Assembly (NCBI GenBank): GCA_900545165.1
Contig: UQYA01000015.1
Coordinates: 1 to 26,832 of the forward strand
DNA: 26,832 nt
Origin: an uncultured Collinsella sp.
GTDB lineage: Bacteria; Actinomycetota; Coriobacteriia; Coriobacteriales; Coriobacteriaceae
Reading direction: 5' to 3'
In this document: positions 21,317 to 26,832 of the stretch, one piece after another
How positions within the stretch are numbered: position 1 is the first letter of the stretch
Layout of the letters: the number at the start of each line of letters is the position of its first letter
Made by a program: the position numbers and the translations under genes
The notes under the pieces: generated by a model
Database searches by the model: none
What the model was told of the DNA's origin: nothing
What the model saw: the letters and a program-made list of their open reading frames with translations, nothing else

Positions 21317-22399
21317 TTACCTTTCCCGCACCGCCTCCAACAAATAGTCGCGCATATACGGAATTGCAAACGAAACACAGCCATAGCCCGCAGGCTCAAT
21401 CAACCCCGCATCGATGAGACGTTTACGATACGAGCCGACCTTGTTCGCCGGCAACCCCATCTTCTTGGCGATATCACCGTTGGCAATCTCATCGCCCTCG
21501 CATTGAGCCATTGCCGCGAGATACTGAAACTGTCGCTCTGAAACCCTGCGCAGCGCCGGGGCAATCACCATAGCATTAAAGCTATCAAGAGCCGCTTGGA
21601 TACCTTTACGCGCGGACCCTTCGTTCACGCTCTCCGCCCCGCTGCGCGCAGCAACCTGCCAAGCGTAATATCCGACCAACTGGACCATAAAGGGATAGCC
21701 TGCTGAAGCCTTTGTTAATAGCTCAGCGGCGTCTTCATCGAGCTCCTTGCCCGCTCGTCTCATTGTATCCTCAAGCGATCCACCGACTTCAAAATCGGAG
21801 AGACGAGTGAGTTCGATATGTTTTGCCCGCTGAAGGAAGGTAAGGGTATCATCAACCACCACGCCATCCACCGATGTTGGCAAGCCGGCGAATGCAAAAG
21901 CGACATTCGCCCCTTGGCGAATCAAAAGCTGCATCTCATTGCCCAGCTCGCGCATTTCCTCAGTTGAGGCATCCTGAATCTCGTCGAGCGTAATGAGCAG
22001 ACCTCCGCGCTTCGCGGCATCGTACATTGCCTCGCCCAGATGAGATGCCGACTTCGATACCTCAACGGAGCCAATGCTGACTCCTAGAATTGATGGGGAA
22101 ATCGACATTGACTCAAGACGAACATTTCGCTGTAGAGCCTCGAGGATTCTACTGCAAAAACCGGCATTCGAGGCGACGTCAACAACCTCGAATCCTTTTT
22201 TTCGCGCAAGATCACCCAATGCATTGAGAAGCACCGTTTTACCTGTGCCTCGGACGCCCGAGATGCGCATGAGTCGATCGGGAGCACCAGGACCATTCTC
22301 AAGGGCCTCGGCAAAATCATCCAAAACAGCGTCACGTCCGATAAGCTCAGGCGGATTCATGCCCGCCGTTGGCTTAAAGGGATTAATGGCTTTCGACAT
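21317..22399 (-). CDS. AAA-type ATP-binding protein with C-terminal winged-helix-like region
   Basis: A 360-aa predicted P-loop ATPase of the STAND/COG1672-like group. The N-terminal linker NPFKPTAGMNPPELIGRD is typical; Walker A is SGVRGTGKTVLL (about 47-58), Walker B GLLITLDEIQDA (about 133-144), and a sensor-like AFAFAGLPTS follows. The region from about 285 (LRRVSERQFQYLAAMAQCEG, ANGDIAKKMGLPANKVGSYRKRLIDAGLIEP) looks like a winged helix, so DNA binding is plausible. The ATG at 22399 has GAGGAGGG upstream. Six regularly spaced TTTARCA heptamers lie 20-73 bases before the start, suggesting self-regulation. Cellular role unknown; members occur as mobile or defence-associated orphans. Confidence 0.85.
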   Translation of the reverse strand: MSKAINPFKPTAGMNPPELIGRDAVLDDFAEALENGPGAPDRLMRISGVRGTGKTVLLNALGDLARKKGFEVVDVASNAGFCSRILEALQRNVRLESMSISPSILGVSIGSVEVSKSASHLGEAMYDAAKRGGLLITLDEIQDASTEEMRELGNEMQLLIRQGANVAFAFAGLPTSVDGVVVDDTLTFLQRAKHIELTRLSDFEVGGSLEDTMRRAGKELDEDAAELLTKASAGYPFMVQLVGYYAWQVAARSGAESVNEGSARKGIQAALDSFNAMVIAPALRRVSERQFQYLAAMAQCEGDEIANGDIAKKMGLPANKVGSYRKRLIDAGLIEPAGYGCVSFAIPYMRDYLLEAVRER

Positions 22400-22418
22400 T
22401 CGACCCTCCTCTGCTAGT

Positions 22419-22472
22419 TTTAACAACTTTAAGAAAGTTTAGCAACTTTAGCAGAGTTTAACAGGTTTAGCA
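22419..22472. repeat. Array of six TTTARCA heptamers before the ATPase gene
   Basis: TTTAACA, TTTAAGA, TTTAGCA, TTTAGCA, TTTAACA and TTTAGCA begin at 22419, 22428, 22438, 22447, 22457 and 22466: steps of 9, 10, 9, 10, 9 bases, that is three 19-bp direct repeats. They fill the leader of the ATPase gene up to its ribosome site. Such phasing puts every unit on nearly one helix face and resembles iterons or a multimeric operator. Confidence 0.85.
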
Positions 22473-22720
22473 GACCTAGCCGCTTTTGACCTTACCGGTC
22501 CTGCTGGAGCCACCCACTTGAGCAAATACAAATGGCTCCATTCAATTTGTCGGCAACCTGCTCGATACAGTAATTCGTACTTTAATTCGCTACGACTTAA
22601 TTCGTTATACCTTATCTATACGCAAATGTTCCCGGTACGCCGGCAGCAGTAGCCCCTTCGTTTTGTCGGCATGGTGAGCAAATGGGATGACAAGCGCGGT
22701 CCAGCCCTTCTATGCCGCCC
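22473..22720. other. Gene-free stretch between ATPase leader and TPR-like gene
   Basis: No gene seen. It holds a perfect 8-bp inverted repeat TGGAGCCA/TGGCTCCA (22505-22512, 22533-22540), three AATTCG motifs (22572, 22584, 22599), and two copies each of TTTGTCGGCA (22546, 22662) and GAGCAAAT (22520, 22676) in swapped order, which hints at decayed dispersed repeats. No clear terminator for the 813-aa gene and no clear ATPase promoter could be chosen. Confidence 0.5.
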
Positions 22721-25162
22721 CTACCCCAGCGAGCGGTTGAGGGAGCCGAGCTCATCGTTACCCATGGTGCGCCACATTTGATAGATGCAGCCGCGCGCCA
22801 AGAAAAAGAAGCCGTTGTCGACGAGTTGCACGGCGGCATCCGCGAGTTGATTGGTCACGGCGGGCACCGGCGGCAGCTCAAGACCTGCCTTGCGGATGGT
22901 CTCGACAGCTTCCTCAAACGTGGGCGGTTTGATGACGCCCATCTCGTTCATAAGGCCCTGCATTTCCTCCTGCGCACTGCCGCCCGACTCCTCGCCGCGC
23001 GGCACCAGGCGATAACATGCCAGCGCCAGCTCGAGCTGGTCGCAGTTCCAGTAGGCGAATGCCAGGCGATAGAACAGGTAACCGATCGAAGGCCGGTCGC
23101 TGGCAATGCGCAGGCCGTGACGCGCTACCTCGATAATCTCGTCATAACGCTCCAGGCGTGCTAGCACGTTAATCAGGGCAAAGTGAGACTGCATGGACGA
23201 GCGCGCCAAGTCGTAGAGACGGCGCACCTCGGGCAGCGCACGCTCAAAGTCCTCTTGTTCGGCGTAAAAGCTGCAAATCTCGTGCTGGGCAAAATACAGC
23301 GCATCGGGAGCGCGAAGGATACGCACGGAACGGTCCTCCTCCATCACCGGCAGCACCATGCGCACCAGCTGGTTGTCGCAGAACTGGGTCTGCACTGGGC
23401 CCGTCGCCAAAAGCTCAGCAACAGTACACTTGGCTTCCAGCTCCTCGACAAGGCGAGAAAAGCCCTCGAAAGCACCGGCTCGGTCAACTTTGGATTGCTC
23501 GCGCAGCTCGACGACACGGGCGACATACGGATCGTTGTCCTCCTCCATGACCTCAAGCTCGTCAGCCGTATCAGCGAGCAGCAGATCGCGAAGCGCAGGC
23601 GGCAATGGACGATGGTCATCGCGTGGTCGGGCGTGAACCTCTGCAGGCTCAATCATGTCCGGCGCATCTGCCTCATATGCCTCGAGCAAATGCTTGCAGG
23701 GCATGTCGTCCATATCCATGCTCTCAAGATCCTTGGCGACAGAAACGCAATCGGCCAGATAAGCCGCACGGCCAAAGGAGTACGTTTTAACAACGCGCTC
23801 GCCCTGCTCGCCGTCGGGAGCCGCAATCTGCACGTAGCAGCGCGTGATGCGAGCACCCGAAGCAAAGCAAGCCGCCGCGAGTGTAAGCGCAATACGCGCA
23901 TCGTGCTCGGTGGCCCATGCTGCGCGCTTAGGCTCATCTACCTCGCGCCAGGCGTCATCTTGAGCATCGTATTCGCGCCGCGGCATAGCATCGACAACCG
24001 TGCGGCCAAATCGCACCAGCATGATGCCCTCGGCGACGTTCGCTCGATAGGTGTAATCGAGCCGCGTGATCACGTTGAGCGTTTCTACGATACGTGCAAA
24101 GCGGGTGCGAACGTCCCACTCTCCACCCGGCTGGCACGCAACCGTCCCCGGCTTGGCCCACGGGTTGTCATTCGACAGCGTTTCGAGCAAGCGAGGAACG
24201 TCGTTTGTCGTCTTGCTGATATGCCATAGGTCGAAGAGCGAGCAGCCCTCAAAGCTTGGCGACGAGGCAACGGGGCCCAACCCTGCTCCAATACGCTCAA
24301 GGATGCCCGATAGGCGGTTCAGGCGGCACTCGACGGCAAGCAGGGTATCGATCTCGTCCTGGTCCAGCGGGCTACGGTCAAAATTGAGATAGAAGAGCCT
24401 CGAGCGATCGATGCGCGCCAGGCTCATTTCGGTTTTAGCCGCTATGGTGCGCAGGCGTGGCAGATTAACTTCGCCCATCAAAGCGGCGGCATAGCGCTCA
24501 ATGCCACTTGGATTATCTGTATGGTCAATGCGGTAGAGCAACGTTTCAATTGCATCGGGCAGCGGCGTGGAATCAAAACCCAGCAGTACCTCAACCGGCT
24601 CGGGGAGTTTTACAAGTTTGATCTTGTCGACGGCATTTTTCATGCCCTCGTCGAGGCCGTCACCGTTTGCCGTGCTTGAGATGGAGTTTTCAGAATCGGC
24701 GAATATCACGTAACGCAAGAACATCGAGGCCATGAACTCGCCGTAGCGAAGGCTGCGCGTCGAATTCCACGTCTCGCGATCGGATTGTTCGCGCATGGTT
24801 CCTTCGGGAGAGCCGATGACTCGCGCCCGGGAGCGCATCGTCCCATCGGCACCCCTGACCGCAATCTCACCGATGTTGGAATCGGACTCGTCGAGAATCA
24901 GTTGCATGTCGGGATCGTCGGGCAGCGACATCTCGTTAACGGGACGGTCCACCTTATAGACCTCACCCGAAACTCTCACGTAGCCCAAAAGCGACACATG
25001 GCTTTTGCCGACGAATTCGACGACATAGCATGATTCATGCGGGTCCTCGCCAAAGAGCTTCCAAACCACGCCATATGAGCGTCCCGCAGGCTGCTCGGGC
25101 ATGGCCGGAAAGCGCTTTTTGGGATCGAGAAACCTGAGCTTGTATGTCGGACGCTCTGCCAC
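22721..25162 (-). CDS. Large protein of unknown function with TPR-like C-terminal region
   Basis: An 813-aa soluble protein that I do not recognise. There is no signal peptide or membrane helix. The N-terminal third has no known motif; a beta-rich start (TYKLRFLDPKKRFP, YGVVWKLFGED, CYVVEFVGKSHVSLLGYVRV) suggests a small barrel domain. An acidic stretch lies around 510-560. From about 640 helical pairs follow (DALYFAQHEICSFYAEQEDFERALPEVRRLYDLA, SHFALINVLARLERYDEIIEVARHGLRI, YLFYRLAFAYWNCDQLELALACYRLV), which fit tetratricopeptide repeats and a scaffolding role. The start is GTG at 25162 with AGGGTGAT upstream. It stands alone between repeats. Confidence 0.75.
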   Translation of the reverse strand: MAERPTYKLRFLDPKKRFPAMPEQPAGRSYGVVWKLFGEDPHESCYVVEFVGKSHVSLLGYVRVSGEVYKVDRPVNEMSLPDDPDMQLILDESDSNIGEIAVRGADGTMRSRARVIGSPEGTMREQSDRETWNSTRSLRYGEFMASMFLRYVIFADSENSISSTANGDGLDEGMKNAVDKIKLVKLPEPVEVLLGFDSTPLPDAIETLLYRIDHTDNPSGIERYAAALMGEVNLPRLRTIAAKTEMSLARIDRSRLFYLNFDRSPLDQDEIDTLLAVECRLNRLSGILERIGAGLGPVASSPSFEGCSLFDLWHISKTTNDVPRLLETLSNDNPWAKPGTVACQPGGEWDVRTRFARIVETLNVITRLDYTYRANVAEGIMLVRFGRTVVDAMPRREYDAQDDAWREVDEPKRAAWATEHDARIALTLAAACFASGARITRCYVQIAAPDGEQGERVVKTYSFGRAAYLADCVSVAKDLESMDMDDMPCKHLLEAYEADAPDMIEPAEVHARPRDDHRPLPPALRDLLLADTADELEVMEEDNDPYVARVVELREQSKVDRAGAFEGFSRLVEELEAKCTVAELLATGPVQTQFCDNQLVRMVLPVMEEDRSVRILRAPDALYFAQHEICSFYAEQEDFERALPEVRRLYDLARSSMQSHFALINVLARLERYDEIIEVARHGLRIASDRPSIGYLFYRLAFAYWNCDQLELALACYRLVPRGEESGGSAQEEMQGLMNEMGVIKPPTFEEAVETIRKAGLELPPVPAVTNQLADAAVQLVDNGFFFLARGCIYQMWRTMGNDELGSLNRSLG

Positions 25163-25264
25163 GAAATATCACCCTGATCGGCCGTCTAAAGAAAGAGCGC
25201 GCCACGGGCTCACCGAGGCGCATGCTCGAAATCTTACACGAGTCGATGAGAAATAGTCCCCTTT

Positions 25265-25291
25265 GACCGAGGTTCGAATCCATGCGGTGTT
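25265..25291. repeat. T-arm-like motif downstream of tRNA-Arg copy 1
   Basis: A 27-base sequence (GACCGAGGTTCGAATCC then ATGCGGTGTT) identical to 25820-25846. It contains the TTCGAA core of a T-arm but does not complete a tRNA. It lies just beyond the tRNA terminator. Confidence 0.75.
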
Positions 25292-25295
25292 TACG

Positions 25296-25325
25296 TAAAA
25301 GAAAAGCCCCCGTCGCCGGAGGCTT
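25296..25325 (-). terminator. Terminator of tRNA-Arg copy 1
   Basis: On the minus strand AAGCCTCCG pairs with CGGGGGCTT (one mismatch), followed by TTCTTTTA. Confidence 0.88.
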
Positions 25326-25336
25326 TCAATTTCAAT

Positions 25337-25413
25337 TGGTGCGGCGTATAGGATTCGAACCTATGACGTTCTGATTCGTAGTCAGACCCTCTATCCAGCT
25401 GAGGTAACGCCGC
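25337..25413 (-). tRNA. tRNA-Arg (anticodon ACG), copy 1
   Basis: 77 bases including CCA. Acceptor GCGGCGT pairs with ACGCCGC; the anticodon loop CTACGAA between TCTGA and TCAGA gives ACG, read as ICG in the mature tRNA and covering CGU/CGC/CGA. T-arm ATAGGTTCGAATCCTAT. Confidence 0.97.
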
Positions 25414-25425
25414 GACTTATTGATT

Positions 25426-25454
25426 ATTATGCACATGGACTGAATAATGGTCAA
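25426..25454 (-). promoter_or_regulatory. Promoter of tRNA-Arg copy 1
   Basis: TTGACC (25449-25454), 17-base spacer, CATAAT (25426-25431): near-consensus and 12 bases before the tRNA. Confidence 0.8.
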
Positions 25455-25535
25455 GCGTTTTTTCAAAAAAAGTTATCGAATTTGATTTTTACTCATTTGG
25501 AGGGCTTGGCACGATCTTCGGTGCATCGCGATATA

Positions 25536-25561
25536 AGAAAAGCCCCCGTCTCCGGAGGCTT
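25536..25561 (-). terminator. Terminator of tRNA-Arg copy 2
   Basis: On the minus strand AAGCCTCCG pairs with CGGGGGCTT, followed by TTCTTAT. No T-arm-like motif follows this copy. Confidence 0.85.
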
Positions 25562-25571
25562 AAAACTCAAT

Positions 25572-25648
25572 TGGTGCGGCGTATAGGATTCGAACCTATG
25601 ACGTTCTGATTCGTAGTCAGACCCTCTATCCAGCTGAGGTAACGCCGC
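25572..25648 (-). tRNA. tRNA-Arg (anticodon ACG), copy 2
   Basis: Identical in sequence to the copies at 25337-25413 and 25891-25967, with encoded CCA. Confidence 0.97.
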
Positions 25649-25660
25649 AACGCACGGATT

Positions 25661-25689
25661 ATTATGCACGCGAGCCCCCGATGGGTCAA
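25661..25689 (-). promoter_or_regulatory. Promoter of tRNA-Arg copy 2
   Basis: TTGACC (25684-25689), 17-base spacer, CATAAT (25661-25666). Same boxes as copy 1 although most of the spacer differs. Confidence 0.8.
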
Positions 25690-25740
25690 GCGACAATTTG
25701 GAAAATTTTTACGAAGCGCCGATTAAGTTGTCGTGCGGAT

Positions 25741-25846
25741 CAGCACCGGCTTCGCCCGCCTGCCGGCGTGCTCGCCCGCGGGCTAAAAACGCTCCGCGTT
25801 TTCTTGACGCCCGCGCCTCGACCGAGGTTCGAATCCATGCGGTGTT
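25741..25846. repeat. tRNA-linked structured repeat, copy 2
   Basis: Related to 20976-21101. CGCGGGC (25777-25783) pairs with GCCCGCG (25809-25815), enclosing AAAACGC-TCC-GCGTTTT (25786-25802). It ends in the T-arm-like GAGGTTCGAATCC motif. It lies between the promoter of tRNA-Arg copy 2 and the terminator of copy 3. Confidence 0.7.
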
Positions 25847-25851
25847 GCCAT

Positions 25852-25881
25852 AAAAGAAAAGCCCCCGTTGCCGGAGGCTTT
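25852..25881 (-). terminator. Terminator of tRNA-Arg copy 3
   Basis: On the minus strand AAGCCTCCG pairs with CGGGGGCTT, followed by TTCTTTTA. Confidence 0.88.
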
Positions 25882-25890
25882 AAGTTCGAT

Positions 25891-25967
25891 TGGTGCGGCG
25901 TATAGGATTCGAACCTATGACGTTCTGATTCGTAGTCAGACCCTCTATCCAGCTGAGGTAACGCCGC
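25891..25967 (-). tRNA. tRNA-Arg (anticodon ACG), copy 3
   Basis: Identical to the other two copies, with encoded CCA. It is the first in transcription order. Confidence 0.97.
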
Positions 25968-25979
25968 AGCGCAAGACAT

Positions 25980-26008
25980 ATAAAACCACTTTAGCTTATT
26001 GGAGTCAA
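25980..26008 (-). promoter_or_regulatory. Promoter of tRNA-Arg copy 3
   Basis: TTGACT (26003-26008), 17-base spacer, TTTTAT (25980-25985). The -10 is weaker than in copies 1 and 2. Confidence 0.65.
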
Positions 26009-26044
26009 GCACAATCTCAAACTTTTTTGTGGAACGCAGTTTTG

Positions 26045-26422
26045 TCATGCTGCTCCGCATATACCGCCGTTCCCCGTACGATCGATTGGCTTTTCGATCA
26101 CGTCAAACTTGGCATCAAGTTCCCTCAAGAGCGATCTCACCCGCTGGGCACAATCATAATCGGCAAACGAGATGCTCAGCATGCGCGCGACCTGGTTGGA
26201 AGTCCCAACTCCATAGAAGTGCTCCAGCGCCACAAGTCCCTCGTGCGTCACAAAGGTCTCGACCACATGCGGCGACTCCTCAAAGCACCATTGTGTCAAC
26301 GGACCCTCACTCGTCTGCCGAACCACCAGGCCGCCCATGCCAGACGGCTCACACGTTACAAGCAGGTACTCCCCGCCCTCGTCGCTCTCAAACAAAACCA
26401 CCCGATCATCAAACAGCTCCAT
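26045..26422 (-). CDS. Small protein of unknown function
   Basis: A 125-aa soluble, acidic protein with no family I can name. The first half alternates short hydrophobic and polar runs (RVVLFESDEGGEYLLVTCEP, GGLVVRQTSEG), suggesting beta strands; the second half (HEGLVALEHFYGV, QVARMLSISFADYDCAQRVRSLLREL) is helical. The ATG at 26422 has AAGGGG seven bases upstream, which supports a real gene. It stands between the tRNA-Arg cluster and serS, after the serS terminator. A gap of about 120 bases upstream holds its likely promoter, not resolved. Confidence 0.7.
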   Translation of the reverse strand: MELFDDRVVLFESDEGGEYLLVTCEPSGMGGLVVRQTSEGPLTQWCFEESPHVVETFVTHEGLVALEHFYGVGTSNQVARMLSISFADYDCAQRVRSLLRELDAKFDVIEKPIDRTGNGGICGAA

Positions 26423-26542
26423 CGCGTCCCCTTTCTCTCGCTCTTATTTAGCAAAAGCATAGCAGGTAGATGGCTGTATACAGAACAGTTGTTCGTGTGT
26501 TTTCTATTGAGCTGTCCGCACGGCATGGTATGGACCTACGCA

Positions 26543-26573
26543 CAAAATAGGGCGCCCCCGAAGGAGCGCCCTT
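26543..26573 (-). terminator. Terminator of serS
   Basis: On the minus strand GGGCGC (26566-26571) pairs with GCGCCC (26550-26555), with extra G-C pairs inside, followed by TATTTTG. It begins about 22 bases after the serS stop. Confidence 0.9.
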
Positions 26574-26595
26574 GCATATCCCCTATGCAGCCAAC

Positions 26596-26784
26596 TTACG
26601 CGACCGGCTCGATCTTCTCGAGACCACCCATGTAAGGACGCAGAACCTCGGGGATCGTGATGGTGCCGTCGGCGTTCTGGTAGTTCTCCAGAATGGCGGC
26701 CATGGTGCGGCCGGCCGGCAGGCCGGAACCGTTGAGAGTGTGCAGGTAGCGCGAACCCTTGAAGTTCTCGGGGTCGCGATACTT
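26596..26784 (-). CDS. serS: Seryl-tRNA synthetase, C-terminal end (cut by adapter artefact)
   Basis: The last 63 codons of the class II enzyme that charges tRNA-Ser. Class II motif 3 is complete (LNGSGLPAGRTMAAILENYQ) and the end (ITIPEVLRPYMGG) is typical of bacterial SerRS. Genomic sequence stops at 26784, where the codon for Lys of KYRDPENFKG begins; the bases beyond are library adapter, so apparent extra residues MYKRQ are artefactual. Confidence 0.95.
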   Translation of the reverse strand, partial: KYRDPENFKGSRYLHTLNGSGLPAGRTMAAILENYQNADGTITIPEVLRPYMGGLEKIEPVA

Positions 26785-26832
26785 CTGTCTCTTATACACA
26801 TCTCCGAGCCCACGAGACTCCTGAGCATCTCG
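26785..26832. other. Illumina Nextera i7 adapter read-through, not genomic
   Basis: 26785-26803 is the 19-base mosaic end of the transposase adapter (CTGTCTCTTATACACATCT). 26804-26818 is the read-2 adapter remainder CCGAGCCCACGAGAC, 26819-26826 is TCCTGAGC (an i7 index), and ATCTCG to 26832 is the start of the P7 sequence. The order and spacing are those of a Nextera library. Confidence 0.98.

Noticed and set aside
20942..21541. 199-codon plus-strand frame over tRNA-Ser
   Set aside because: It crosses the tRNA, its repeat and the ATPase gene; the GDSNPRCP-like string is the translated complement of a tRNA T-arm.
22419..22472. CRISPR array
   Set aside because: Units are 7 bases with 2-3 base spacers; no typical 25-40 base repeats or variable spacers.
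23183..24229. 348-codon open frame opposite the 813-aa gene
   Set aside because: The minus-strand gene is longer, with a ribosome site and coherent helical repeats; this one is a shadow.
26583..26828. 81-codon frame starting at the contig end
   Set aside because: Its start is read from adapter sequence and its remainder is a shifted frame of serS.

Overview
The window reads as one end of a draft contig from a high-GC member of the Coriobacteriia, most likely Collinsella. This rests on GC-rich codon use, the mix of low-GC-type families (CpsB/C/D, YhgE, VanR/VanS-like regulators) with actinobacterial base composition, and remembered resemblance to Collinsella gene content; it is not a database match. 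Position 1 cuts hisS. The right end runs into a Nextera i7 library adapter from 26785, so the last 48 bases are not genomic and serS is cut there artificially. Almost every gene is on the minus strand; the only clear plus-strand gene is a DD-carboxypeptidase.

Layout: 1-1108 holds the 5' part of hisS, an intergenic block made almost wholly of three adjacent long palindromes, and a decayed MFS transporter. 1232-3626 holds an M20 amidohydrolase and an EamA/DMT transporter. 3827-8833 is a tight pair of large YhgE/Pip membrane proteins. 9109-11133 is htpG, flanked by two more palindromes. 11336-13940 holds a GNAT acetyltransferase and a cpsC-cpsD-cpsB tyrosine-kinase/phosphatase operon without glycosyltransferases. 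14136-17232 is a pstB-phoB-phoR-like phosphate module. 17336-19296 is a VanR/VanS-like two-component pair, divergent from a D-alanyl-D-alanine carboxypeptidase (19494-20834).

The right third is more accessory. It has a tRNA-Ser(GCT) gene with a duplicated 3' flank, an ATPase gene preceded by six evenly spaced heptamers, an 813-aa protein of unknown role, three identical tRNA-Arg(ACG) genes each with its own promoter and terminator, a 125-aa orphan and the end of serS.

The most interesting signals are non-coding. A structured repeat lies downstream of both the tRNA-Ser and tRNA-Arg genes, and its two copies differ by paired substitutions that keep the stems intact. A T-arm-like motif follows the terminators of most tRNA units. 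A mosaic family of long near-perfect palindromes fills intergenic space. The heptamer array sits directly in front of the ATPase gene.
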